DNA from: Amborella trichopoda
Lineage: Eukaryota; Streptophyta; Magnoliopsida; Amborellales; Amborellaceae
Reading direction: 5' to 3'
Assembly (NCBI RefSeq): GCF_000471905.2
Contig: NW_006499363.1
Coordinates: 551,057 to 615,056 of the forward strand
DNA length: 64,000 bases
Positions 47,736-59,400 of this stretch are shown piece after piece (position 1 is the stretch's first letter; every line of letters starts with the position of its first letter). A program made the translations under genes and the position numbers. Below the pieces are notes generated by a model. It searched no databases. It worked only from the letters and a program-made list of their open reading frames with translations, and was not told the DNA's origin.

Positions 47736-48474
47736 TGATGTAAAAGGAGTCTGGAAAATTAAATCCGGTATTCTTTCGATCTTAAACAAACAAAAAATTA
47801 ATAATAAATCAAGCTATGAGAAGAAAAAGCTATCTTTCTTCATTCATAAACAAATTCTCTGTAAAAATATTGAAGTCTCTTCTAATGAAGAGGTTACCCA
47901 TTTTAAATTAAAAGAAAATCTCTCTCACTCTACAACACACGTCTTAGAAGAGGTTACCCATTTTAAATTAAAAGAAAATCTCTCTCACTCTACAACACAC
48001 GTCTTTCTCTCTACAACCTATGTCTCGCTCTCTAGATCATGCAAACCCAATAACTTCCATCCCATGAATGTAGGAGCCCCTTATCCTCACGTTTATCTAC
48101 TTTCCTCCCATGGATCTTTATCATATTTATTATCCCATAAAATATTTCTTTAAATCTTTAACTTCCCTTGATCCTCTTTTCTAGGAAGAATCTATACTCC
48201 CACTAAATTAGGCTCTACTTGAGATAGGAAACTAACTATATCAAGAGATTAGGCTTTAGGTGACTGTCCCATGGGAATAGAAAACTAACTAAATCAAGAA
48301 GATTTATCATAATCATAAAGAAAGGGAATATTGTAAAATGACTATACAGCCCACAATAATAATAATAAAATCTTGTTTTAAACCCTTACACTACCAATAT
48401 CTCAAATTTAACCCAACAATCATATAAAAAAAAAGATAATAATAAAAATAAATAATACAACGCGATTTGCATCA
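47736..48474 (-). repeat. 3' LTR of the 4.5 kb retrotransposon
   Basis: 739 bp with TGATG...CATCA ends. It holds a perfect 60-bp tandem duplication (47886-47945 and 47946-48005, sharing AGGTTACCCATTTTAAATTA). That duplication is not in the other LTR, so it arose after insertion or in a separate lineage. Confidence 0.85.
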
Positions 48475-49305
48475 TACTCCCTTGGTTGAAAAAAAAGCTC
48501 GTATCAAGTTTTTGTTGTGATATCGTTGACCTCCCTTAGCTAATGATGAAGTCCAACATCTCCACACAAATATTCTTTGTAAGGCATGAGATTGAACACT
48601 CTAATGAATGAAAAAATTCAGAGCATGAGATTGAACACTCTAATGAATGAAAAAATTCCCCATCTACCTAGCCATTTTCAGGACAAACATCCAAATATAT
48701 TCAAATACGGGCCCACAGAATATGCTCTTCGATTAATTGTAACAGCCAATTGATTCCTTACAAAAAAACATCTTTATACCAATCGACTTTCTTCTTCTGA
48801 GGCTTCTTCTTTGTCTTGAACTCTTGTGATAACCATGCCTTGACTTTTAGGTTATCAATTTGCTTAGAAGGTTGCAACTCTTGTTGTAGATCTGATATGA
48901 GCCTCGTCATTTATTGTATCTCATTGCCACAAGGTCAACATTACTATCAAGATATGCATAGTTGACATGGTTTTGCTAAAGCCTGTGTAACCAACTTTCA
49001 CATCAATCGTCTCAAAAATCTTGTTAAAGAGTGAATTCCCATGTGTAATTTCTAAAGGAGATTTTCCATGCAATAATAGCATAAAAATCACATGAATATC
49101 TTTGGTTTTAGCAATTATTAAGCCCGTGTTTTTAAGAGAATAATAACATGGAAATAACTGCATGAGTTTCTATACTGTCCCCTTGAAAGTTATCACCAAC
49201 ATCCCTTGCATTCTCCAACCATACAACTGGCATGTGTACAAATACGTTGTTGATCAACACCAAGGGCTTCAAGCACACATCCAATAAGCCCTTCCCATTC
49301 ACATC

Positions 49306-49638
49306 TCAAACCAGAAGTAGATACTTAAAACTCATACGATTGTGCTTAAGCTGACAAGCTTCCTCAATGAAAAATTTTAATACATCAAGAGAAATTTTCA
49401 AAACATGCGTGGCACTTGGAGATGTTATCTTTACAATAGCAAGATCATTGTCTCTTGCAATAATTTTCTCGATCTCTACATAAGCACCTTTCATGTTATT
49501 TCCCATAGACATCAAGACTTTGATTGCAAAACCAGCCCCTTCACTAGTAGGGTTATATAAGATTTGATCAGTTCCAACAAAGCTGACAAAGAGATGACTC
49601 GTATATTCTTGTACACACATAATAACTTCATTCGCCAT
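49306..49638 (-). CDS. Unrecognised 110-codon ORF inside the retrotransposon
   Basis: This is the longest open frame in the element interior. It starts MANEVIMCVQEYTSH and includes DNDLAIVKITSPSATHV and LKFFIEEACQLKHNRMSF. I do not recognise it as gag, protease, RT or integrase. It has ordinary amino-acid composition, no zinc knuckle, and no membrane segment. It could be a decayed gag, a captured host gene fragment or chance. In the same orientation, frame-broken but protein-like sequence seems to continue downstream (NGKGLLDVCLKPL-like, about 49290-49240). Confidence 0.35.
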   Translation of the reverse strand: MANEVIMCVQEYTSHLFVSFVGTDQILYNPTSEGAGFAIKVLMSMGNNMKGAYVEIEKIIARDNDLAIVKITSPSATHVLKISLDVLKFFIEEACQLKHNRMSFKYLLLV

Positions 49639-51191
49639 TTTAATAAGCTCTCAAACAATTTAATAACTTCTTTCATGCGCCAAATGCCATCAGATGGTTT
49701 CCGTACTTAACTATGAGGCTTTTTGCCTTGGTAAATAACATCAAATCTAATTCTAGTGCATTGACCAAACATCAACATACTCCCACCGTAAATTATTAGC
49801 CCCACATATCTTGAACATCCCAAATCAGCAACATTAATAGGCAGATGCCACACAAAATGCAACGGGTAGCCTAGTGCTAACGTTAGCGTATTCGTTTTCT
49901 TGCTTGCATTCGTTGGTTTGCTTTTTTACCCTATAGTTTTCTCGCATCGCATCTCACGCTTCTTTAACTTTAGGTTTGACAAGACTTCGCTACGTAGTGG
50001 AGCGAGTGCTTCCTTTGATGTGTAGTTGAGCGAGTGCTTCCTTTGATGTGTAGTTGTTGCTTGCTTTCGCTTCCATTGTTATGTTAGCGTTCGGTATGCT
50101 AGTTGTAGCTTGCTAGAGTTAAAATGAGAGGCTAGCTTCGCTTCCTCAGATTGTTGAAACCATAATTCAAAGATTTCACACCAATTATGAAATGGTTTCC
50201 ACAAACAATCAAATCATCCAAATTTATCATAACGATTCCACACATCATGATTAAATTTTTTCAGAACAGACAACCAATCACAACTCACCATGTTTGTACG
50301 AACACTATCATCATCTCTATTAGACAACTCCAATGCACACACATAATTTTTACATTGGCACCAACATTAACCACATCATCAAGTAAAATGTGGATATTAT
50401 CGACTTTTTCCTTTATACGTTGCCGAATAGAGAATTGAGCCACACCTTCCACTTTAAAAGATTCAGGTGGAGTCCAATCATTTAATGGCAACAAAGATTA
50501 ATTCATGTCTGACCGTCGACAATTTATTTTGATAAAAAACCACCATCTTGGTTTTCTCATTCAATCCCAAATAACATTTCATTGCAGTCAGGGGTTGGTC
50601 TTTGTTCACAAGGAGGGAATCATTTGAAAATCCAATTTTGGCTTAACAGAAATAATGTTAAACATTAACATTTCATTCTGATTGATACAATACTGATTTT
50701 TTTCATTATCAAACTTAGAATCCTCCATACTTTTCATCCATAAAAATGCTAGGCATGTCCTCAATTATCCCTACTTTTTCAGTAGATTGATCTCTAAATA
50801 CATCTATTCGTTTCTCATTAGATTTACGACCATTTGTGTCTTTCAAAGCATCAACCACTCTAGTGAAAACCTTAAGATTTTCATTTATCAAGAAACCATA
50901 TACCTTTCTCTATTTACTTATGTGATGCTTAGGTTTTGTTGTAGGAATGAACAATCTCAGAGTTGGAAGCGTCAATCTCCTAGCTTGGGATGATCCAGCT
51001 CTAGGGGTCGATCTGGATATAGGAAAATTCTTTCTTTGCTCATCTCGATATTGATTTTGGTCTACTCCCCTATGCCAAAGCCATCGGCTTTGGGGTTGTT
51101 AGTCGCCCAACTTTTCTCTGCATTCATGCTCATTACGATGCTTTCATGCATCGAACCTATAAGTGCGAACAAGCATAACACTAGGCCGTTC

Positions 51192-51428
51192 TCACTCAGA
51201 CTCGTACTCTGATTTACGCCGATCTCCACTAGAACTCCCACAATATGGATCGAACACCATAGATCTCATCTTGTTCGATGTGTGATGTTGGAATCTTTCT
51301 TTTTGCAACAACTTTTTAACCATATCCGTCGATTTGTCGATTTTCTTGTATATTTGGTTATGCTTGGTATTCTTATGGTTGTGACCTCCACGACAATCCA
51401 TCGTAGTCACTGACCCTTTTCGAACCAT
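51192..51428 (-). CDS. Possible N-terminal gag-like ORF
   Basis: A 78-codon frame opens at the expected place for gag: its ATG lies directly after the primer site. The product is highly charged (GGHNHKNTKHNQIYKKIDKS, KKLLQKERFQHH, SGDRRKSEYESE) without a zinc knuckle. Position and composition suit a truncated gag start; no homologue is recognised. Confidence 0.4.
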   Translation of the reverse strand: MVRKGSVTTMDCRGGHNHKNTKHNQIYKKIDKSTDMVKKLLQKERFQHHTSNKMRSMVFDPYCGSSSGDRRKSEYESE

Positions 51429-51440
51429 GCTCTGATACCA
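51429..51440 (-). other. tRNA-iMet primer binding site
   Basis: The reverse strand reads TGGTATCAGAGC, complementary to the 3' end of plant initiator tRNA-Met, 2 nt from the 5' LTR end. It sets the element's orientation. Confidence 0.9.
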
Positions 51441-51442
51441 AA

Positions 51443-52267
51443 TGATGCAAAAGGAGTACGAAAAATTAAATTCGGCATTCTTTCGATATTAAATAAGCAA
51501 ATAGTCAACAGTACTAGAGTGGAAAATATGACTGTAAATCAAACCATGAGAAGGAGAAGCTATATTTCTTCATTCATAAACAAACTCACAAACTCTCTCT
51601 AAAAATATTCAAGTCTCTTCTAATGTGAAGATTACCCCTTTTTATATATAAAATAAAAAAACTTAAAAGAAAATCTCTCTCTCTCTCTCTCTCCCTCTCT
51701 CTATAACCCACGTCTCTCTCTACAACCTACGTCTCTCTCTCCATGAATCTCTCTCTAGATCATGCAAATCCAATAACTTCCATCCCATGAATATTAGAGC
51801 CCCTTTCCATCACCTTATCTACTTCTCCCATTGACCCTTATCATATTCATCATCCCATAAAATATTTTTTAAAATCTTTAACTCCCCATAAATCCTCTTT
51901 ATTAGGAAAAAAAATCTCTACGCTAATTATAAAATCTTTAACTCCCATAAATCCTCTTTATTAGGAAAAAAAATCTCTACTCCAACTAATTAGACTCTAC
52001 ATGACTTTTCCATAGGAATTGGAAACTAACTAAATCAAGAAATTAGGCTCTACGTGACTTTCCATAGGAATAGGAAACTAACTAAATTAATAAGATCTAT
52101 CTTAATCCTAAAGAAAGGGGAATATTGTAAAATTACTACCCAACCTATAATAATAAATAAAAATCATGTTTTAACCCCTCACACTACCAATCCATCAAAT
52201 TTAACTCAACAATCATAAAATAAAAAGATAATAATAAAAAATAAATAATGGGATGCGATTTGCATCA
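51443..52267 (-). repeat. 5' LTR of the 4.5 kb retrotransposon
   Basis: 825 bp with the same termini as the partner LTR. It carries CT repeats (51675-51720), a direct duplication of TCTTTAACTCCC(C)ATAAATCC (about 51870-51980) and another of GGAAACTAACTAAAT (52020-52088). Confidence 0.85.
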
Positions 52268-52655
52268 TGTTCTCTCTATGTACATGTAGAGGCACCCCTC
52301 TATAGGGTTCCTCCCTAGAATGAGGCTGTCATACACATATGTCATGTGGAGATTTGTTGATGATTTGGTTGTTGCTATCACATGCCCACAACTGCACGTA
52401 GGAATTCCAATGGCTTCCTGGCCTAGAAACATCATTTCTAGGTATTTCTCTGACCTCAACAAGAAATAACCCTCCAAAAAACCCTCAACGGTAGTGCGCC
52501 TATACATAAGGGAACTGGTTTTGGACATGACTTAGGCAATAGACTGCTTAAACCTAGGTCAATCGACCAACATACACTCCCACTAAAGTAAATAATTCAC
52601 TATCATTATTATTTTTTAATGCTCTCACAAACTTTAAAGGCCACAAACCCCAATA

Positions 52656-53949
52656 CCATTCACATGTATTAACCTTTTTAGAAACATGTATATTTGGATT
52701 TTATCTGCTTCAAAATACTTCCAAACATATTAAGGCAGATCTCTAGCAAAAAAAGAGCTCAGCTTGACCAACTTTACCAGCCATAAGACTTTAATTCATA
52801 GCACAACCCTTTTGACATTGTGTGTACATGTAAATTCCCTATTATATCAGTATAAAATTTCAAGCTAACATTCAAAAAATAAAAAGATAGGAAACCATCA
52901 TGTCTTGGTTAAACCATTTCATCTAAATGTTGCATGATATTTGCAAGAAATTTTTGGAATAATGTCTTCTCTTCAACCACCCAATTAAGAGTAATAAACA
53001 TCTCAGCTGGGCCCTCAACCACAAAGAGGGAGCCTATCTTTTTTAACATGGCTTCATCTACAAGACTCTGTCAAGATTCATTTTAGTATGAAAAATAAAA
53101 CCAATAAATCCCTCTATTCTTGAAATGCTAATTAGGGTTTTTTAGGGTTGCCTATTAATATAAGCATACCTATTTCTTTGATATGAATACTAGGTACCCA
53201 AATGAATTAGGTGAGTAATAGGGTATCAAATTTATGTGCAAAGTTTTTTATAATGCCTCCATAGTCAAAAGAATTGTTGCTTGTTCTAGACTTGTTTAGT
53301 TTCATATATTTGCTTCCTCATTCAACTCTAAAAAGCTTTCTTTGAATACGGTCACAGTTAGGTTATGATTGCAAAAGATAAAATTTGATTGTGAAAGCTA
53401 GTCATTTGAGAATGGAGTTGGGGTCGTGGTAGTAGTATTATTTATACCACAGCTAAGGTCTAGGCTTTCATTCTCACCAATGCCTTCAAAAACCACTAAC
53501 GATTTTAAAAATGGGTAGGGGCTTGTCATTCAATCTAAATGGACATTTGAGATAACTTTACTAGTTTTATTTTCAAAATTTTAATAAATCATATGAGTAT
53601 GAAATTTAATTTATGTGCACTTCTTATAGGGATGTACCTAATGAAAATAAAAAAACAATTTTAATAAAACAAAATGATCAAAATACTTGTTAGAAAGTAT
53701 ATGAACATTTGTTTTTATCAGAAAAAGCTTCTTCTTATTTCTATTAAGTGCACCCCTAAGAAAAGACGGCGCACCCTAAATTTCATGTCAAAATGATCAA
53801 TAAAATAAAAAATAAATATAAAAATACGTGAGCTCTCCCTAATTCTATGAAACAACCAAAAGCTTCCTTTTTTAGGCCAAAACGAATAACCTTCTATGGC
53901 GAATCTCCTAACATTGGTTATACTTATACTACCCATTATTTAGATTAGA
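52656..53949. other. No gene or clear element seen
   Basis: AT-rich sequence. The words TGTGCACTTCTTATAGGG (53614-53631) and AAGTGCACCCCTAAG (53746-53760) are weakly inverted and may be the ends of a small MITE, but no boundaries could be set. Confidence 0.35.
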
Positions 53950-54435
53950 GTGAGATTTGTATAAGGTGTCCATCTTATATATACAAGTACAATGCACCTC
54001 TACGTATAATTTCGGTATTAGAAACCTTATGATGATTTGAAAATCTATGTTTAACCTAATTATGAAATTTAAAATTTCAAAAATGATGCAAATCGAGCAG
54101 ATTTATACACTTAAAAATCTTGAAGGTGGATAGTATAAATAACTTGTTAGAAGATGTACTTTTTAGGACTTTAACCTAATTATGAAATTTAAAATTTCAA
54201 AAATAATGCAAATCGAGCAGATTTATACACTTAAAAATCTTGAAAGTGGATAGTCTAAATAACTTGTTATAAGATGTACTTTTTAAGACTTAAATTTTTT
54301 CCTTTATATCTATACATATCAAGGTCAAGATGATCAATTGGAAAGTTTTTCAACTTCATAACACTCTTTTTTACTAAATTTTTGTACACCTTACTTCTAT
54401 AGCATAAGGTTGCAACCTTTTATATACTTTTTCCT
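53950..54435. mobile_element. MITE with an internal 120-bp tandem duplication
   Basis: The left arm TTTGTATAAGGTGTCCATC and right arm GTACACCTTACTTCTATAGC, then ATAAGGTTGCAACC, are inverted relatives. Inside, 54051-54170 and 54171-54290 are two nearly identical 120-bp units starting TTAACCTAATTATGAAATTT and carrying AATCGAGCAGATTTATACAC. A related single-unit copy is at 32480-32880. Confidence 0.7.
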
Positions 54436-54689
54436 TTAGATTAAGGCTTGGTTAAGTACATAATAGAACCCCGGAACTTAAAACAATAATAATAAAAAAT
54501 AGACTATCGAATTTCAGCTTGGATGAGCATTTGTCTCTCATAGACAGACTCCATTCACAATATTAGTCTTTTTTGCCAACAGTCTAAGAGAGGTTGAAAA
54601 ATAAGAAATACTTTGACCTTCCTGAGTTTAGAACTCTACTTAAAAATAGAAGCACGCCCACTTTGATGCTTTCTCATTAGTTGAAGTAT

Positions 54690-55110
54690 CATGTTTCTAT
54701 AAGGCCTAGGCTTTATGAAAACAAAATAAAACCTCACCTCAAATCCTCATCCGAAAAGCACTTTCAGCAACAAAAATCTCCATGATGGTTCTAAACTCAA
54801 TTTCCAACACCGACACTGAAATTCAAATCCTAAACTCTAAACACGACAATAAAATTCAAAACTCAAAAAATAGTAAAGATCTTGCGGATCTATGAACACT
54901 TACTTTTAGGGCGAAACAAAAAGTCTAGATAATTTGTTATAATATACAACACTTTTAGAGTTTGAAATCCTTTTTTTTTTTTTTACAACCATAATGTTCA
55001 AACCAAGATGATCGATGTAAATGTTTTCAAATACTTGAATTGCAATTTTTGAGGAGTTTTGAGGTGAGGCTTTACTTATTTTAATAGGGCTGCAGCCCTA
55101 TCAATCATTT
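54690..55110. mobile_element. MITE, GTTTCTATAAGGCCTAGG family
   Basis: The left arm GTTTCTATAAGGCCTAGGC, then AAAATAAAACCTCACCTCAAA, pairs with the right arm GAGGTGAGGCTTTACTTATTT, then GGCTGCAGCCCTATCAA. The body word AAATCTCCATGATGG (54773-54787) is matched by ATCTCTATGATGG in the 60512 copy. Confidence 0.72.
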
Positions 55111-57139
55111 TCCTTAATTAAAACCTCTACTTTAATTGCTCTCCAAGTCACTTATTATGTCTTTATAGTGCCTCTTATGGATTGAGGTCACCATTTGGAT
55201 TGCTTTTCAAGTCACATTTATGTTAGGGTCCTTTATGCTATTCATTATGCAACATATAGACACAAATGAGGATGTCACCCCATAAGCATGTCCTATGGTG
55301 GAGCTCATTTTACTCCCCACCGCATGTACTTGGACATAAAGGGCCCCAAGTACACTTTTGTGAGCCAATAATGGGCTCAATTTTGATCAAGATCAAAGCT
55401 TACACCAAGGGGCCATGTTATGGGCCTGCCATGAGGACGAGAGCATGGATCGATCATATTACCCACCTAGTTGATCCATGTCTAGTATTAGGAAAACTTA
55501 GTACTAGATATTGAACTAGTATATGGTCCAATCAAAAGTGGTCCACTTGTCGGTAGATCTGGTTGAGTAAAAGACTGGTTGGACTGAATTTAAAAAATAA
55601 AAAAAGATAATTAGAATAATCTAAAAATATGAAATATATTGCAAGAGAGTTACAAAACATTTTTTAGCCAATCCAAATATAGCCAAATTGATCGGCCCAA
55701 CTGACTAAAACTACTAAAACATTAGTTTCACTAGTTCTTGAGAAAACTTAAGTTTTACTTTTGGGCTATACTAGCCAAGACACCTCCTAATGGGCATAGG
55801 GGTTCCTCCATTCCAATGTCAATCGTCTCAGCAACAGTGCAATTGAACAATCCATTTTAAGCACTTATAAATGGCAATTTCCTAACTTCGGTGGCATTTT
55901 ATAACACGTAATTTGCTTGTTTTCCTCTCAAATGTACAAAACGAAATTTGAGTCCTCTTGCTACTATTGAATTTAAAAGGGAAATAAGAAGATTAGATGG
56001 ATAATTATGTTGTGATTTCAATTTTATTAGTTTTGGTTTCGTGCCTTCGCCAACTTTAGGTATAAAATAATGCAATTGTATATTCTATTTATTTTTGGGA
56101 CTACAAGGAGGTTACAATCACTTGTATTAGTTATTACAATTACTTTTAGCTATTGGATGTAAAATCCAATAGATGAAAGTGTATCACAACATTCAAGAAA
56201 TTTTAGTTTGAATCGTATGCCCAAACAATGATATATCCTCAACTACCCAATTTCAAATTTAACGGTCAACAATGATTGTAACTGTTAGTCCCAATGAAAA
56301 TAATAATAATTATATAAACTTGAAAATGATAAACAACTTACTCGGATGTGTCCTTAAATCACACGAGGGACCTAATGTTCCATATCAAATCCTATAAACT
56401 AAGCCATCCGGTGACAGGCTACCTTGAGAGTCCTCTTGGTGAATCTCCTTCACCTCTTTTCTATCATTCTCTCTATCTTACTTGAGGGGTTAACATCTTT
56501 TTATAGAGAAACATATTTTTGTAACTCTCACATTCATGGTTCATAAGAGTTGAGATCCAAGTATAACTCATGCCTTAATTTCCTTAAGTGCAGCCAATTA
56601 GGATTAATAAGTTGTCACCAAACTGTTAACCCTATGCAATGAGCTAAACCTGTCATTAGTGCACTAATGACTCTCATAATAGGATGTCATCCAAGCATTC
56701 TTACAACTTGATAAAAGATATTTAGAAATTAAATAATTTTGTACATCTATAATATAAAAAAAATTCTTACAAAGAATTCAAACACATCACTGAGTTTTTC
56801 CCTCCATTGACACTGGGTTTCCCTTTAGTGCAACATCCTATAAAAGCTCTAAAATGGATCCTAGTATATGCCATTGCCTCATGTCAACCACATGGGATTT
56901 TATATATACTATTCAGTATGGCTTTTGTACCATTATTGAAAAAATAAATTCCCGGTATAAAAGATAGGCCATTTTTCCAACGGTAACATCCTTGTATCAA
57001 ATATAAATGGTCTCTTTAAATACATTTCCTGAACGATAATGCATGGAAGGTTTCAAAAGAAATGAGTTAGAAAATGCAGAGTACTTAAATTTGAGAGCAA
57101 TACTGAAATTTAAAGGAGATATATGCCAAGTCAATTTAA
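55111..57139. other. No gene or clear element seen
   Basis: Two kilobases of AT-rich intergenic sequence with only chance reading frames. 55250-55550 is slightly more GC-rich and may be retroelement debris. Confidence 0.4.
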
Positions 57140-57525
57140 TAAATAATGGACGGAAAAAGCATATATAAGGTGTCAGCAAGTAAGGTCCACTCAAAAAAAT
57201 CCACTATGAAGGTTTTTTCTCTACTACAAAATCCTCAAATCAATCATCTCGACTACGACATTCATAGATATGAAAAAAAAAAAAAAAGTTGATGTTTTGG
57301 TCTTAGAAATACTTCATCTTCTAACACATTGTCTGGACCATCCATTTTCAAGTGTTCATAGATCTACTTAATCGTTACAATTTCTGGAACATTAAATTTC
57401 ATAATTGGTAGTAATAATAAATTTTCAAACCATCACAATACTTTGCAACGCCGAAATTATATTTTGGCATGGTTTTGAGTTGCACCCTACTTCAATAGAA
57501 TAAGGTTGATACTTTATACAAACCT
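57140..57525. mobile_element. MITE, ATATAAGGTGTC family
   Basis: The arm at 57163-57180 (ATATAAGGTGTCAGCAAG) is inverted relative to the arm ending TAGAATAAGGTTGATACTTTATAC (57497-57520). Body words ATCATCTCGACTACGACATTC and CATTTTCAAGTGTTCATAG are shared with other MITEs in the window. Boundaries are approximate. Confidence 0.5.
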
Positions 57526-57579
57526 CACCCATAATGGAAGGGTCAAATTTTGATTGGAGAAAGTCATGGATCATGTAAA

Positions 57580-59400
57580 TGTTGGATGACTGTGGCCATT
57601 AAAGGCCTTATGAGTGTTTGTAATAAAACTTTTTGATATAATGGAATATGAACTCAGTGAGAGTGTGGTCATTTATGGACTATACTAAGCAAATAATGTT
57701 TACTAATACCGGACTGAGCTTGACTAGCTAGGCTAGTCAATTGGGAAAACCTATGTTACCTGGCCATAGAAAACTATCTGATACGGTTCTAATAGGTCAT
57801 CCCTTGATGATACCGGAGTATGCACGGATAAGTGAGCCGAGGGACTGTATGACTCTTGTGAGTGATGGTGGCCTTCAGAGATGGGGGCCTTCAGATATGG
57901 GGCCAAAGTCTCATCCATGTACCAACACGCGGCATGCATAATAATAGCTATTTCGGGAAAGCGAATCACCTTTCAGAGTGAAGCTTATGCATGTACAAGA
58001 GGTACCCCTGTGCACCATAGGAGTTGTGGTCGCATCAGGTCTATGTGACCTTGGAACTTCTCTAAGGGAGAACCTATAATCTACAAACTAGGATTACGAC
58101 CCCTTGGCTCATCGGTTGGACTTTGGTGACCCACTAATAACATCGACTGTGGGTTATGGGAAACACTGGGTCGGTTTGATAAAGCAAGTGTGGTCTGTAG
58201 TCCATAGTGGAAGGTGGAGTGCCCCAATCTTTATTGATTTAATTCTTAGACCATATTGATCATTTTCTCATCTAATGAATTTAATTATGTTTGTTTTATG
58301 GTATACATCACTTTAGAATCGTTATTTGAATTTTTATAATTATCTGGGTATTTTATTTATCAATTTTGGATTTATAAAATCAAATATGTTAAATTTACAT
58401 TGATCAAATAAATTCTAAAAATTCTTTTATTAAATTTTAAAATAGTCAAAATTGTTTGGAGGCCTATTGTGTACATGGGCCCACCATGGCCTAGATGGTT
58501 GGGCCCATGAAACCCTCTCATGAGTGGCACGCCCCACCCATTTAGGGGGCTTTCTTTTTTTTTGAATAAGAGACTTTGACTTGTAGTCAAAGTATTATGT
58601 GTTTTGAAACGGAATTGGCTTGATGAAGCTTTGAATGGATTTTTGGAAAGCAAGAAAAACTTGTGCATTATTTAGGAATGCATAATATTTTATTTGAAAT
58701 TATTTTATTTAATTTTTATTGATGGAAAAATGGTTTAAGAAATAGGGATAAGGGTTCTAGCACCTTCCATAATATTGATGCTTCATCTATGAATTAGAGG
58801 GTTCAAATCTCTCACCCCACAAGTCATCTAAGATCAATGGTTCATATTCAATCTCTCAAAAAGAGACAAGCCATTGAAAACCCTAAAAAACCCTAATCCT
58901 ATTCTTACTCTATAAATAGAAGACATCTACCCATGAAATCTCTACACCAAAATTTTTCTTTTTTTTCTCTCTCTCTCTTGGTAGCAATAGGGGGCACACC
59001 CCAAACCCTAGAGCTCTCTCTCTCTCTCTAGCCTATTCTAAAGGGCACGTCCCACCTATTGGAGTTCTATCTCTCTCATCTTGCTTTAAACCTAAGTGTT
59101 AGGTAGTATTAAGAATATGATATCATTGACTAGGTCTTGAGGGTTTGAACCTAAAGTCTATAGTCTCGTGATCAAGAGTTCATAATTCCATTGAAGGGTT
59201 TGGCCAAAACTTGCTTTTCCAGTTGAGATTGAAAATTGATCATTGATCCCGCGCCATCGGATGGTGAGGACTCGGCGTAAGGTGTAATTAACCCGATTTA
59301 GGTAATCTCCAGCATATCTTCTGTTTCTTACATATTCAATTATACTGTCTTTATATTCCCAAGCTAATAGTTGTTTTCTTTATTTTAAAAAAATTGGTTT
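57580..59400 (+). mobile_element. LTR family A copy, + orientation, with possible primer site
   Basis: Starts TGTTGGATGACTGTGGCC and keeps the family landmarks in order: AAAGGCCTTATGAGTG (57601), the GTCATCCCTTGATGAT block (57797), GTGGGCCC-like and GGCACGCCCC words (58470-58540), a TATA box (58911), CT-rich leader (58955-59030) and GGTAATCTCCAGC (59301). Near 59400, TAGTGGTATTAAGC resembles a decayed tRNA-Met primer site, implying that some internal sequence follows. No target duplication was matched to the left flank GTAAA. Confidence 0.72.
58911..58918 (+). promoter_or_regulatory. TATA box of the LTR
   Basis: TATAAATA preceded by C and followed about 40 bp downstream by a CT-rich leader, at the expected U3/R border. 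The + strand sister copy has TATAAA at about 7195 in the equivalent place. Confidence 0.55.

Larger units (their letters stand above)
47736..52267 (-). mobile_element. LTR retrotransposon (4.5 kb) with two LTRs, PBS and PPT; non-autonomous
   Basis: Two direct repeats, 47736-48474 and 51443-52267, each begin TGATG and end CATCA. On the reverse strand the 5' LTR is 52267-51443. It is followed after 2 nt by TGGTATCAGAGC (51440-51429), the standard primer site for initiator tRNA-Met. A purine tract CAACCAAGGGAGTA (48488-48475) precedes the 3' LTR. Flanks GATTC (47731-47735) and TGTTC (52268-52272) look like a mutated 5-bp duplication; the empty-site copy near 19185 reads AATTC. The 3.0 kb interior has no readable integrase, RT or protease, so it is non-autonomous or badly decayed. 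LTR length difference and substitutions indicate an old insertion. It cannot be placed in Copia or Gypsy without pol. Confidence 0.85.
47120..52655 (-). repeat. LTR-like repeat B, interrupted by a 4.5 kb retrotransposon
   Basis: 47120-47735 and 52268-52655 together match the continuous block 18560-19260 and extend past it. The two halves meet exactly at the borders of the element 47736-52267. The right end (AACTTTAAAGGCCACAAACCCCAA at 52632-52653) resembles family A LTR starts in reverse. Confidence 0.65.
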
